Positions 34,522-44,654 of a DNA stretch of 64,000 nucleotides are shown in pieces. The DNA comes from Bog-159 sp963707465 (GTDB taxonomy: Bacteria > Acidobacteriota > Terriglobia > Bryobacterales > Bryobacteraceae), in the NCBI GenBank assembly GCA_963707465.1, contig CAVPQK010000015.1:1798001-1862000 (forward strand). The letters run 5' to 3'. The first letter of the stretch is position 1, and each line of letters begins with the position of its first letter. Under the pieces are notes generated by a model. It was not told the origin of the DNA and did no database searches. It was given only the letters and a program-made list of their open reading frames with translations. The translations under genes and the position numbers were made by a program.

Positions 34522-37500
34522 ATGTACAAACTCACTCTCCTGATTTTCACCGGGTATGCAGCAGCCCAAACCCTGACCACGATCGCCACCTTCACCAGCG
34601 CGCCCGCCGACGGGATCGGCCCCTCCGGCGTCGCGATCGGCAGCTCCGGAGTCCTCTACGGAACGACCGGGATAGGCGGAAGCACGAACTACGGCACGGT
34701 GTTCTCCATCGCCCCGCCCACGTCTCCTGGGGGCTCTTGGACCGAAGCGGTACTGTACAATTTCACCGGCGGCAGCGACGGCGGATATCCCATGGGCTTA
34801 GCGATCGGCGGCGGAGGCGTGCTCTACGGAGCTACGACCTCCGGCGGAACTGGAACCTGTGCCGGGGGATGTGGCACGGTGTTCGCCCTAACGCCACCGG
34901 CATCTCCCGGCGCGGCCTGGACTGAAAGTGTGCCGTACAGCTTCCAGGGTGGAAACGATGGGATCGCCCCCACATCAGGTGTAGTGATCAGCAGCGGCGG
35001 GGTCATTTACGGTACGACCTCTACCGGCGGAACCGGGAACAGTGGCACGGTATTCTCCTTGATCCCACCCAAAGGCGGTGGCGCTTGGGCCGAAGCGGTG
35101 CTCTACAGCTTCACCGCCGACCCCAACCCGCTCGTTCCCTCAGGTGTTGTGATCGGCCCTGGCGGAGTGCTGTACGGCGCCACGCGACAGGGTGGAATTT
35201 CAACCGGTTCTACGTGTTTTCCACTTGGCTGTGGCACGGCATTCTCGTTGACCCCGCCCAAAGCCGGCTCCGCTGGCGCTTGGACCGAGGCGCTGCTCTA
35301 CAGTTTCACGGGCGGTGACGACGGCTACCAGCCTTCGGGCGTCGCGATTGGCGCCGGAAGTGTGCTCTACGTGACTGCCGAGAGTGGCGGCCATGTATTT
35401 GGTGGCACAGTAATCGCTCTGACGCCGCCCGTGTCGCCATCCAGTATCGGCAACTGGAATGCGACCGTGCTTTACAACTTCGGTGGCAGCGCTGAAGATG
35501 TGAGCGCTCCCAGTTCAGGCGTGGTGATCCGCGGTGGAGGCGTGCTTTACGGTACGGCATGCGCGGAGGCGCCTCGGGGTTGGGCGGCGTCTTCGCTCTA
35601 GCCCCGCCGACAGGGTCCGGCGGTCCCTGGACCGAGAGCGTGCTGCACAGCTTCGCAGGGGGCCCCGACGGGTCATACGCACTCGCTGGCGTGGTGATCG
35701 GCACTGGCGGGGTGCTCTATGGTGCCACCGCCGCCGGCGGCCCCGCGAACGCTGGGACTGTGTTCTCCCTCACGCCGCCCAAGTCCGCAGGCGGCGCCTG
35801 GATTGAGAGTGTACTCTACGCCTTCACTGGCGGGAGCCCCGGGGTCGGAAACCTGTCAGGATTGGCGGTTGGCGACGGCGGGGTGCTGTATGGCACGACA
35901 GAGGGCGGCGGAACGGGGCCGTGCCCAAGAGGTTGCGGGACCGTCTTCGCGTTGACCCCCCCGGCAGCCGGGCTCTTTGGGACGCAGACCTGGACCGCGA
36001 GCGTGCTCTACCCGTTCACTGGCGGAAGCGATGGGGCCAGCCCCGCCGGTGTCGCGATCGGCAGCAACGGCGTGCTCTATGGCACCGCGGGCGGCGGGTC
36101 CTGTACGCCGGGAGCGGGCCAACTTCCAGGCACGGGCTGCGGAGTCGTATTCTCTTTGACTCCGCCCAGTTCTCCGGGCGGCGCGTGGACTGAAACCGTC
36201 CTTCACACTTTCAGCAATGCCAACGGTACATGTAACCCGTTCATCGGCTGCTTCGGTTATACCGACGGGTTCTATCCCAGTGCGGGAGTTGCGATCGGCA
36301 AGGGCGGGATTCTCTACGGCACGACCCAGGGTGGGGGCCCAGCGAACGGCGGCACGCTGTACTCTGTGACTCCACCGGCAGACGCTTCCGGCGCTTGGAC
36401 CGAGTCAGTGCTCTACAATTTCACGGGCTACAGTGCGTATTACTATCCCATCTCGGCTCAACCCAGTGTCCTGGTGATCGGCGCCGACGGGACGCTCTAC
36501 GGCACGACCGCAATAGGCGGGAATGGTACAGGTGGACCATACTGCCCGGAAGGCTGCGGCACGGTGTTTTCATTAACGCCGCCGGCAGCGGGGCTGGGCG
36601 GGGCATGGACTGAGAGCACCATCTACAGCTTCATCCCCGGCTATCCCGACCTCCAGGCCCCCACGTCAGGCGTGGCGATCGGCAGCGGTGGAGTGCTGTA
36701 CGGCGCTGCTCAAGGCGGAAGTTCATACCAGGGCGGGTTGTTCTCGTTGAGTCCGCCTTCCGCGCCGGGCGGCGATTGGGCCGAGGCCGTGCTCTACAAC
36801 TTGACCGGCAACAACAACTGGGGATATCCAAGCGGTGTAGCGATTTGCGGCGGACCTGGCGTGCTCTACGGCGCGACCCCTTACGGTGGTTCCGGCCAAT
36901 GTACTGCGGGCGGCTTCACAGGCTGTGGAACCGTATTTGCGCTGATCCCGCCACCCTCGCCCGACGGCGTGTGGTCGGAGGCTACGCTCTACAATTTCAC
37001 CGGAGCCAGCGACGGCGCTTTTCCCCGCACCGGCGTGGTGATCGACAAAACTGGCGTGCTCTACGGCACCACCCAGCTCACCTCATATATGGGGACAGCG
37101 TTCGCCTTAAGCGTAGGCAACGGCCTCGCGCCGTCCGTCAACACCGGCGGAGTCGTCAACGCAGCCAGCTATACCGCGCCGGTGGCTCCCGGCGGCATCG
37201 CTTCCGTATTCGGCAACTTCCTGCTTTCGTCCCCACTCCTGGCCACGCAGTCGCCGCTGCCCGACGAGATCTCCGGGCTCTCCTTACAATTCGGTGGGAC
37301 GGTCCCGGCTCCTCTCTTTTTCGCTTCCAGCGAGCAGGTAAATTTTCAGGTGCCATGGGAATTGTCCGGCCAATCGCAATCCGCGCTGGCCGCCACGCTG
37401 GATAACGCCGCCGGCGCCGCCCAAACGGTCAACATCGCGCCGGTCGCGCCCGCCATCTTCACCACCAACGCCTCAGGCTCGGGCCAGGGCGCGATCACGG

Positions 37501-37829
37501 ATACCTCCTACCGGCTGGTGGATTCGACGAACCCCGCTGCCGCGGGCAGTTATGTCTCGATCTACTGTACCGGTCTCGGCGCGGTCAGCAATCAACCCGC
37601 GACCGGCGCGCCCGCTCCCAGCGATCCGCTGGCGTGGTCTGCCATTCCCACGGTGACGATCGGCGGAGTCGCGGCGAACGTGCAATTCTCCGGCCTTGCG
37701 CCCGGCTATGTGGGTCTCTACCAGGTGAACGCGCAGGTACCCGCCGGGCTAGCCACAGGCTCTAACGTCCCGGTCGTGATTTCGATGGGCGGCGCGACAT
37801 CGAACACGGTGACTATGGCAGTGCAATGA
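34522..37829 (+). pseudogene. GloVer-repeat propeller with Solibacter C-terminal domain, broken by one frameshift
   Basis: Two overlapping frames together encode one protein of about 1100 residues. The first part begins MYKLTLLIFTGYAAAQTL and repeats units like GVAIGSSGVLYGTTGIGG ... GTVFSIAPPTSPGGSWTEAVLYNFTGG about every 60 residues. Near 35556 the reading breaks within one such unit: it leaves VLYGT and resumes in the next frame as MRGGASGLGGVFALAPP, so a single missing base explains it. The second frame carries about ten further repeats and the Solibacter C-terminal domain (VVNAASYTAPVAPGGIASVFG, YQVNAQVPAGLA). It could be a recent pseudogene, a phase-variable site or a sequence error. 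The rest shows no decay. Confidence 0.8.
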
Positions 37830-37841
37830 ACTGCGGACCAA

Positions 37842-40256
37842 TCACTCGTGCCGCAAAGCCACCGCCGGATCGACCCGCGCGGCCCTGACGGATGGTATGA
37901 GGCTGGCCGCTAGGGCGATCAGCACGAGCACCCCGGCGGCGGCGCCCAGCGATACCGGGTCGTGGCCGGACAAGCCGTACAAGAGCGCGCCAATGGCCCG
38001 CGCGCCAGCCACGGCAATGGCCAACCCGATAGCCAGTCCGACCGCCAGCAGCGCCCCGACATCCCGCAGGATGAGCGAAACGATTCCGCCGCGCGATGCG
38101 CCCAGCGCCACGCGAATGCCGATCTCGCCCGTGCGCCGTGCCACGGTGTGCGACAGCAGGCCGTACAAGCCGATGGACGCCAGCAGCAGCCCCAGCCCTC
38201 CAAAGAAGCGGCTCAACATCGCAAGCACGCGCTCCGGCAGCAGCGCGCGGCCGACTTCCTCGCCGACGGTCTCGATGCGCAGCGGATACTCGCGACCCAG
38301 CCCCTCGACCCGCTGGCGCAGCGCGCGCGCCAACTGCACAGGATCGCCCGAAGCGCGCATGATCGCCGCACCCCAGCCCAGATAGTCGGGGCGCTGGAAA
38401 CTGGCCGCGTAAACCGCCGGCGCATCCTGCGCGCGCGGATCGTCCAGCGTAGCGTCGCTCACGATCCCAATGATCTGAAGCTCAGTCCTTTTCTCGCCGG
38501 CTTTGATCCGCATGCCGATGGCATCGCCGGATGGACTGAGCAGCCGCGCCATCCGCGCGCTCACGATGGCGGCCAATGGCCGGCTCTCGTCGTCGTGCAG
38601 GTCGAAGTCGCGCCCCCGCACGATGCGCATGCCTAGCGTGTCGAAGAAGCCCGGCGCCACCAGATGATAGTTTGCGCTGATGCCCGCGGGCAGGATCGTT
38701 TGCTTCCACGCGAATCCCACCGGGCGGTCGTGCGCCAAGGTCGCGGCCGTCACACCGGGTATCGATCGCAGCGCGTCCAGAAGCTGCCGGAAATACGCCG
38801 GGTTGTCGAAGCCGCTATACGTGCTGCGCGGAAAAAGCTGCGCCACCAGCAGGCGATCGGCGCGGAACCCCGGATCGCGTCCGAGCACATTGCCCAAGCT
38901 TCGGCTGAACAGCAGCGCGCCCGCCAGGATCGCGAACGACAGCGCGATCTGCACCGCCACCAGCGCCCGGCCTGGCAGTCCCATTCCGCCTGCCACGCGC
39001 GCGCTCGCGCGCCCGATCACTGCGCGCGGATCTTGACCGCCTGCGCGCCACGCGGGGATCAGCCCGAATAGCACCCCGGCAGCCACGGCGGCGCCCATAG
39101 TGAACAGCACCACGCGTGCGTCGGGCCGGAGCGAGAGCGCCAGCGGCACGTAACCCTGCCACATGAAGCGCGCCACATATCCCGCGCCCCAATACGCGAA
39201 ACCCAAACCGGGGACCGCGCCGCCGATGGCCAGCATCAGCGACTCCACCAGCGTGGCCCGCACCAGACGCCAGCGCGTAGCGCCCAGCGCGGCGCGTACG
39301 CTCAGCTCGGCCGCGCGGCTGTGCGCCCTCGCCAGCGCCACGCTCGCCAGGTTCACGCAGGCCAGCAGCAGCAGCAGCGCTACAATTCCAAACAGGATGT
39401 ACAGCGGGCGCGTGAATCGCTTGCGCAAGTAAGAGATGCCTTGCGCGGCGGGCTCTACCTGGATGCGCCGCGCGAGAAACGCGTCGCGCTCCGGCGCGGC
39501 GGCCGGGGCCGTGGCCTGTCGAATCGCCGGCCACAGCGCTTTGATGCGCGCGCGGGCTTGCGCCTCATCCATGCCGTCGCGCAGCCGCGCGATGACGGTG
39601 TAATAAGTGTGCGTGCGGTCGTACAGGCGTTCGGCGATGGCGGCCGACGCCGTAATCGGAATCGTGGCATCCGCCGCCGCTTCGCGGATCAGCCCCGGAA
39701 ACGATTGGGGATGCACGCCGACGATCGTGAAGGGTTTGCCGTTGATCCGGATGGTCTTGCCCAGCGCCGACGGATCGCCGTGGTAGTGCTGCTGCCAGGC
39801 CCGATAGCCGATCACGGCCACGCGCGCCGGAGTGAAGTGCTCGAGCCCGATGTCCTCGCGCGCGAGGAAGCGGCCCAGCGCCGGCCGGACGCCGAGCGCC
39901 GTATAGTAGTCGCCCGCCACTTCGTCGACGGACCCCGCGTAGAGCGCCCCGTTCATCTCCAGGTTCTCGATGCCTCCGCCCAGCCAGGCTAGCGCGTCGG
40001 CGAAGATGCCGGTATTTTGGATCGCCTGAAATGCGGGAATCGACAAGCCGCCCTTTTCGCCTTTCGGATCGATGGTCGAGATCTCCACCAGCCGGTCCGG
40101 GCGGGAGACCGGCATGCTGGCGAAGATCAGCGCATTAGCCAGCGTGAAGATGGCCGAATTCGCGCCGATGGCCAGCGCCAGCGTCAGCAGCGCCGTGAAG
40201 GCGAAGCCGGGATTCTTGCGTAGCGCGCGAAAGGCCTGCCGCAAATCGCTGGTCAT
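37842..40256 (-). CDS. MacB-like ABC permease, acidobacterial orphan permease (ADOP) type
   Basis: About 804 residues from the ATG at 40256. DLRQAFRALRKNPGFAFTALLTLALAIGANSAIFTLANALI is the signature start of this family. Two MacB-type periplasmic domains alternate with two FtsX-like membrane domains (LYILFGIVALLLLLACVNLASVALARA, and the end IGIRVALGASRGGIVSLILRDVGALLAVG). The proteins are duplicated-half permeases found in large numbers in Acidobacteriota without an adjacent ATPase, and none is seen here. The ATG overlaps the recJ stop (ATGA). Substrate unknown; export of peptides or small molecules is plausible from the MacB kinship. Confidence 0.9.
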   Translation of the reverse strand: MTSDLRQAFRALRKNPGFAFTALLTLALAIGANSAIFTLANALIFASMPVSRPDRLVEISTIDPKGEKGGLSIPAFQAIQNTGIFADALAWLGGGIENLEMNGALYAGSVDEVAGDYYTALGVRPALGRFLAREDIGLEHFTPARVAVIGYRAWQQHYHGDPSALGKTIRINGKPFTIVGVHPQSFPGLIREAAADATIPITASAAIAERLYDRTHTYYTVIARLRDGMDEAQARARIKALWPAIRQATAPAAAPERDAFLARRIQVEPAAQGISYLRKRFTRPLYILFGIVALLLLLACVNLASVALARAHSRAAELSVRAALGATRWRLVRATLVESLMLAIGGAVPGLGFAYWGAGYVARFMWQGYVPLALSLRPDARVVLFTMGAAVAAGVLFGLIPAWRAGGQDPRAVIGRASARVAGGMGLPGRALVAVQIALSFAILAGALLFSRSLGNVLGRDPGFRADRLLVAQLFPRSTYSGFDNPAYFRQLLDALRSIPGVTAATLAHDRPVGFAWKQTILPAGISANYHLVAPGFFDTLGMRIVRGRDFDLHDDESRPLAAIVSARMARLLSPSGDAIGMRIKAGEKRTELQIIGIVSDATLDDPRAQDAPAVYAASFQRPDYLGWGAAIMRASGDPVQLARALRQRVEGLGREYPLRIETVGEEVGRALLPERVLAMLSRFFGGLGLLLASIGLYGLLSHTVARRTGEIGIRVALGASRGGIVSLILRDVGALLAVGLAIGLAIAVAGARAIGALLYGLSGHDPVSLGAAAGVLVLIALAASLIPSVRAARVDPAVALRHE

Positions 40257-41986
40257 GCCGGCCTCACATCCCGCAGCACGGCGCCCCACGGCGGCAGGCC
40301 GCGCGCGGCGGCGTACGAGTCGTCCTCCAGCGTAAACGCGATATCCACGCGCGCGCCCGCTTGCAACTCATCCACACGCCCGGCGAAGTTCCAGGCCTTC
40401 ATGGTCAGCGTGCGCCCGTTTTGCCGGAATATCAGACGCAGATGCTTCTCCTTCATCACCACCGGCGGACCGGCCACCTCCGCCTTCAGCGCGGCGAACA
40501 GCGGTGCGGGGTTGCCGCAGCCGAAGGGCGCCAGGTCGAGCACTTCCGCCACGCTGCGCTCGTCGATCTCGCGGAATTCCAGCAGCGCGTCGATCTCCAT
40601 CTCCGGCGCCAGATCCGCGAGCGTCAGCCGCGCGGCCGCATACTCGTTGAACCGTGCGCGAAACAGATCCACCTTATCGCACGGCAGCGTCACGCCCGCG
40701 GCCTGCCGGTGTCCGCCAAAGCGCTCGAACAATTCCGGCATGGCCTCCAGCGCGTCCAGCAGGTGGAACGGTCGGATGCTGCGTCCGGAACCTTGCGCGC
40801 GCCCGTCCTCCGGATCGCGGCTGAGCACGAAGACCGGCCGGTGAAAACGCTCCACCAAGCGCGAGGCCACAATCCCCAACACGCCGCGGTGCCAATTGTC
40901 CGCCGCGAAGACCAGCGCCAGCTGCGAATCTTCGATCGGCATGCGCGCGCACTCCTCCACAATTTGCTGGGTAACCTCCGCTTCCGCCAGTTGGCGTTCG
41001 CCATTCAGCGCGTGCAGTTGGCCAGCCAACTCGCGTGCGCGGGCGGGATCGCCGGTCAGGAACATCTCGATCACCGCGTTGGCCGTATCCATGCGCCCGG
41101 CGGCGTTGATGCGCGGCGCGATGCGGAAGGCCACGCTGGTAGCGGACGGTACGCGGCCGCCGCTAAAGCCCGCCACGTCCAGCAGCGCGCGCAGCCCCGG
41201 ATTGCGCACGTTGCCCAAGCCGCTCAACCCGTGCTTTACCATGATGCGATTCTCGCCCATCAGCGGCACCACGTCGGCCACCGTGCCAATCGCTACCAGC
41301 TTCAGAAACGATTCGATCACGCGCCGCAGCTTTTCGGGCGGCCAATCGAGCGAGCCGAGCAGCGCCTGCACCAGCTTAAACGCCACGCCCACGCCGCACA
41401 GGTTCTTATCGGGATAGGCGCAGTCCGGCCGGTTGGGATTCAGCACGGCGAGTGCCGGCGGGAGCTCAGCCTCCGGCAGATGGTGGTCGGTGACGATCAC
41501 GTCGATCGCCAGCTCATTGGCTCGCCGCACCACTTCCGCCGCGCGAATGCCCGTGTCCACGCTGACGATCAGCTTGACGCCCTCGGCGGCAGCCTTTTCC
41601 ACCACGTCGGTGCGCATCCCGTAGCCGTCGCGCAGCCGGTGCGGGACGAAAAACGACGCCTTGCCGCCGGCCATTTCGATGGCTTTTTTCAGGATGACAA
41701 CGGAGGTGGTGCCGTCCACGTCGTAATCGCCGTAGATCAGGATTTGTTCGCCGCCCGCAATCGCGCGCCGCAACCGCGCGACAGCTTCTTGCATGCCGCG
41801 CAATGCACCCGGCGGGTGCAGATCGGCGAGCGATGGATTTAAGAAGCGGCGCGCGGCTTCCGGATTGCCCAACTCACGCGCAATCAAAACGCGCGCAGCA
41901 GGCAGGCGGATGCCCAACGCCGCAGCCAATGCCTGGACCTCCTGCGGATTACCTTCGGGAATCAGCCAGCGAGCCTGCATAGGCAT
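40253..41986 (-). CDS. recJ: Single-stranded-DNA-specific exonuclease RecJ
   Basis: 577 residues. The DHH phosphoesterase motifs are present: ILIYGDYDVDGTTSVVIL (motif I), IVSVDTGI (motif II), VTDHHLPEAELPPALAVLNPNR (motif III, DHH) and GTVADVVPL (motif IV). The DHHA1 domain (ERFGGHRQAAGVTLP) and a C-terminal OB domain (FGCGNPAPLFAALKAEV) follow. It degrades single-stranded DNA 5' to 3' in recombination and mismatch or base-excision repair. It lies 7 nt after the hypothetical gene and overlaps the permease behind it. Both ATGs at 41986 and 41980 are possible. Confidence 0.95.
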   Translation of the reverse strand: MPMQARWLIPEGNPQEVQALAAALGIRLPAARVLIARELGNPEAARRFLNPSLADLHPPGALRGMQEAVARLRRAIAGGEQILIYGDYDVDGTTSVVILKKAIEMAGGKASFFVPHRLRDGYGMRTDVVEKAAAEGVKLIVSVDTGIRAAEVVRRANELAIDVIVTDHHLPEAELPPALAVLNPNRPDCAYPDKNLCGVGVAFKLVQALLGSLDWPPEKLRRVIESFLKLVAIGTVADVVPLMGENRIMVKHGLSGLGNVRNPGLRALLDVAGFSGGRVPSATSVAFRIAPRINAAGRMDTANAVIEMFLTGDPARARELAGQLHALNGERQLAEAEVTQQIVEECARMPIEDSQLALVFAADNWHRGVLGIVASRLVERFHRPVFVLSRDPEDGRAQGSGRSIRPFHLLDALEAMPELFERFGGHRQAAGVTLPCDKVDLFRARFNEYAAARLTLADLAPEMEIDALLEFREIDERSVAEVLDLAPFGCGNPAPLFAALKAEVAGPPVVMKEKHLRLIFRQNGRTLTMKAWNFAGRVDELQAGARVDIAFTLEDDSYAAARGLPPWGAVLRDVRPA

Positions 41987-41993
41987 GCGGGCG

Positions 41994-42488
41994 TCAGTTA
42001 TTCGAAAAATAGCCGAACGAGCCGTCGTCTTCCTGTTCCGTTTCGTCGGCCGGCAGATGCACCGCGATTTCGTCGCCGATGCTCAGGAATTCGTCGTACC
42101 AGTCGGGGCGGATTTCATACACGTACATGCGCGCGTGGTGATCGAAGGCCAGTTCCAGCGAGCAGGTCACGCCTTCGTGCACGCGCAGCTCGCGCAGCCG
42201 GGCTTCCAGGTCGTGACGTTCCTCGCGGCTCAAATCGCAGTCCGCAAGTTCCTCAACGGCCTCGTCGATTTCCGGGGATTCGAATTCGCGCGAGGCGAAC
42301 AGAACCATCTTGGCGCCGGTCTTGCGCGCGGTATCCAGGAACATCTGGTAATCGGGGTAACGCTCCACGTCCCACGGTACGATAGGCAGACCTTCCAACC
42401 CGCCTGGAGCGCTGCGGAAGACGGCAAACTCCGAGTTTTCGAGGTAGCCCAGGATCTCCTGCTTCAACGTGTCCAGATTCAGGTCCAT
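41994..42488 (-). CDS. Acidic hypothetical protein in microcompartment/recJ operon
   Basis: 164 residues, family not recognised. It is acidic, with a mix of helices and strands: LDTLKQEILGYLENSEFAVF, WDVERYPDYQMFLDTARKTGAKMVLFASREF, LARLRELRVHEG-like LEARLRELRVHEGVTCSLELAFDHHARMYVY. There is no signal peptide or membrane span. The C-terminus is very acidic (DETEQEDDGSF). AGGAGG lies just before the ATG. It stands 20 nt behind the aldehyde dehydrogenase and 7 nt before recJ, so it shares their transcript. Confidence 0.75.
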   Translation of the reverse strand: MDLNLDTLKQEILGYLENSEFAVFRSAPGGLEGLPIVPWDVERYPDYQMFLDTARKTGAKMVLFASREFESPEIDEAVEELADCDLSREERHDLEARLRELRVHEGVTCSLELAFDHHARMYVYEIRPDWYDEFLSIGDEIAVHLPADETEQEDDGSFGYFSNN

Positions 42489-42508
42489 TAGTCCTCCTTT
42501 TTGCGCTT

Positions 42509-44215
42509 TTAGGCCAACACCAGAATATCAGAGGGCGAGGCCAAATCGCGGGCCGATGGAGTCACGATCGTTTTGGGAGAGATGTAAATTTTTCGGGAGT
42601 GCTTGATGGCGTTGCGCACATCTTCCTCGCAAACGAAGTCTACGGTCTGCGGCTTGGGAGGCGCAGGCGCGGGCGTTTGGCAGGCGCAAGAGGGAGTTGG
42701 CGCTGCCGCGACTTCCTGCGGAGCGGACGGGGCAACCGGCGCCGATGGCGATGCGCCCGCACCCCGGCGCGCCATAAAGCGATCGACGATATCCACCGCC
42801 AACCGTCCCTGCGCCGGCGCCGGAACAGCCGGAGCCGCCGCCGATGTCCCGAACGCCTCGGCCGGCGTGCGCACTGCGTAGGCCAGCCGTTTGATGTTGT
42901 ACAGGTGCTGCGGACCCACGTTGTCGCTGGTGATATTGCCCGCCGCCGCGCCGCACCCCAGCGTCATCGAAGGGAACACATTCGTGGTGATGCCGGTGGA
43001 ACCTTGCGGCGTGGGCGTATTCACCAGCACGCGATTGGCCGGCATGCGTTGCGCGTATTCGCGAATGCGCGCGTCGTCCGCCGAGTAGATCCCGCAAGTG
43101 TGGCCCAACCCGCCAAAACGCAGCAGGCTCTCGCAAATATTCATCCCGGCGGCGAAATCTTTCACCCAGTACACTGCCAACACCGGCGAAAGCTTCTCCA
43201 TGGAGAGCGGATGCTGCTTGCCCACGCCATCCAATTCGACCACCAGAATGGAAGTCTCCGGCGGAATCGTGAAACCGGCCATGGTGGCGATCTTCGTGGG
43301 CGCCTGTCCCACGCAAGCGGGATTGATCGAAAAATTCGGCGTCACCAGCAGGTTCGCCAGCGCCTGCTTCTGCTCCGCGTTGCAAAAGTGCGCCTTGCCC
43401 GCCCGCAACTCGGCCAGCACGCGCTCCTTCAGCGCATCTTCCACCACGATGGCCTGCTCGCTCGAACAGACCGTGCCGTAGTCGAACGACTTGCCCTCGA
43501 TAACTTTGGCGATCGCTTCCGCGACGTCGGCGGTGCGCTCGATCAGCACCGGCACGTTGCCTGGCCCCACACCGAAAGCGGGCTTGCCGCTGGAGTAGGC
43601 CGCGCGCACGATCCCGTGTCCGCCCGTGGAAAGAATCACGCCGGTGCGCTCGTGCCGCATCAGGGCATTGGTGCCATCCAGGCTGGCGTAGCCCAGGCAC
43701 TGGACGATATCTTCGGGCGCGCCGGCTTCAAGGGCGGCGCGATAGAGTACGTCGGCAGTGGCGCACGTCGAGCGCACGGCGCGCGGGTGCGGGCTGAGCA
43801 CGATGGCGTTGCCGGCTTTGAGCGAGATCAGGATCTTGAAAATGGCGGTGGAAGTGGGATTGGTGGTGGGCAGGATCGCCGCGACCACGCCCACCGGGAC
43901 GGCATACTCGACAATGCGTTCTTCGGGAATCTCGCGCAACATGCCGATGGTGCGCATACCGCGCATTTTCCGCGGCAGCAGGTCCGCGTTCAGCAGGTTC
44001 TTGGCGATCTTGTCCTTGACATTGCCGTAGCCGGTTTCTTCGACCGCCATCGCGGCCAGACGTTCGGCGTTGGCGCGGCCCGCGGCGGCCATGCGTTCGA
44101 CGATCGCATCCACCTGCGCCTGGCTGTACGGGCGGTACTTCTGCCAGGCGGCGTAGGCCTTTTCAACCTTGGTACGGACCTCTTGAATGGAGACGAGGTC
44201 TTTGTCTTCGAGCAT
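42509..44215 (-). CDS. Microcompartment-type aldehyde dehydrogenase with C-terminal extension
   Basis: 568 residues. Residues 1-450 form the EutE/PduP-like acylating aldehyde dehydrogenase core: ILPTTNPTSTAIFK, LSTGGHGIVRAAYSSGKPAFGVGPGNVPV, catalytic C250 in DYGTVCSSEQ, and PTPQGSTGITTNVFPSMTLGCGA. These enzymes convert aldehyde, CoA and NAD to acyl-CoA inside microcompartments. The tail is unusual: an amphipathic stretch GRLAVDIVDRFMARR (470-484), typical of encapsulation peptides, a Pro/Ala linker containing C510-x-C512, and a ~44-residue end (FVCEEDVRNAIKHSRKIYISPK, TIVTPSARDLA). That end resembles a short segment found in other microcompartment proteins. It overlaps the shell gene by 1 nt. 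Confidence 0.9.
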   Translation of the reverse strand: MLEDKDLVSIQEVRTKVEKAYAAWQKYRPYSQAQVDAIVERMAAAGRANAERLAAMAVEETGYGNVKDKIAKNLLNADLLPRKMRGMRTIGMLREIPEERIVEYAVPVGVVAAILPTTNPTSTAIFKILISLKAGNAIVLSPHPRAVRSTCATADVLYRAALEAGAPEDIVQCLGYASLDGTNALMRHERTGVILSTGGHGIVRAAYSSGKPAFGVGPGNVPVLIERTADVAEAIAKVIEGKSFDYGTVCSSEQAIVVEDALKERVLAELRAGKAHFCNAEQKQALANLLVTPNFSINPACVGQAPTKIATMAGFTIPPETSILVVELDGVGKQHPLSMEKLSPVLAVYWVKDFAAGMNICESLLRFGGLGHTCGIYSADDARIREYAQRMPANRVLVNTPTPQGSTGITTNVFPSMTLGCGAAAGNITSDNVGPQHLYNIKRLAYAVRTPAEAFGTSAAAPAVPAPAQGRLAVDIVDRFMARRGAGASPSAPVAPSAPQEVAAAPTPSCACQTPAPAPPKPQTVDFVCEEDVRNAIKHSRKIYISPKTIVTPSARDLASPSDILVLA

Positions 44216-44514
44216 CAGCCGAGAGATTTCTTGACCGGTCCGGCGCCCGGCAGCACCTTTTCGGTCTCTTCATGCGGGCGCGGGATCACGTGTACCGCCA
44301 CCAGTTCGCCCACGCGACGCGCGGCGGCGGCGCCCGCATCCGTGGCGGCTTTAACCGCCCCCACATCGCCGCGCACGCTGACCACCACGTAGCCGGCGCC
44401 GATGAATTCCTTACCGGTGAGCACCACGTTGGCCGTTTTCACCATGGCGTCGGCCGCTTCGATCGCGCCGGTTAGTCCCTTTGTTTCAATCAGGCCAAGG
44501 GCCTCCAACGACAT
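44215..44514 (-). CDS. Bacterial microcompartment hexameric shell protein (BMC-H)
   Basis: 99 residues of the PduA/EutM/CcmK class: ALGLIETKGLTGAIEAADAMVKTANVVL, YVVVSVRGDVGAVKAATDAGA and VHVIPRPHEE. Hexamers of this fold tile the facets of a protein shell around an enzyme core. GGAGG lies about 7 nt upstream of the ATG. It is the first gene of an operon with the aldehyde dehydrogenase. No pentamer (EutN/CcmL), trimer or other core enzyme is present in the window, so the locus is either minimal or completed elsewhere. Confidence 0.95.
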   Translation of the reverse strand: MSLEALGLIETKGLTGAIEAADAMVKTANVVLTGKEFIGAGYVVVSVRGDVGAVKAATDAGAAAARRVGELVAVHVIPRPHEETEKVLPGAGPVKKSLG

Positions 44515-44619
44515 TTTTGCCTCCAGACGGAATGAAACTCTAACCTATCACAGAATGCACTGGGCCGCCGCACGCTGCCCGGCAAAACCCTTAGTACGGG
44601 AGTTCGGTACAAAGTTCCA

Positions 44620-44648
44620 TTGAATGGTTTACGAGATTAAGGTATTCT
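44620..44648 (+). promoter_or_regulatory. Promoter candidate for the zinc-finger-like protein
   Basis: TTGAAT (44620-44625) and TATTCT (44643-44648) are 17 bp apart, each 4 of 6 to consensus. The ATG at 44655 falls where transcription would begin, so the mRNA may be leaderless; no Shine-Dalgarno sequence is present. Confidence 0.35.
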
Positions 44649-44654
44649 TATCGC

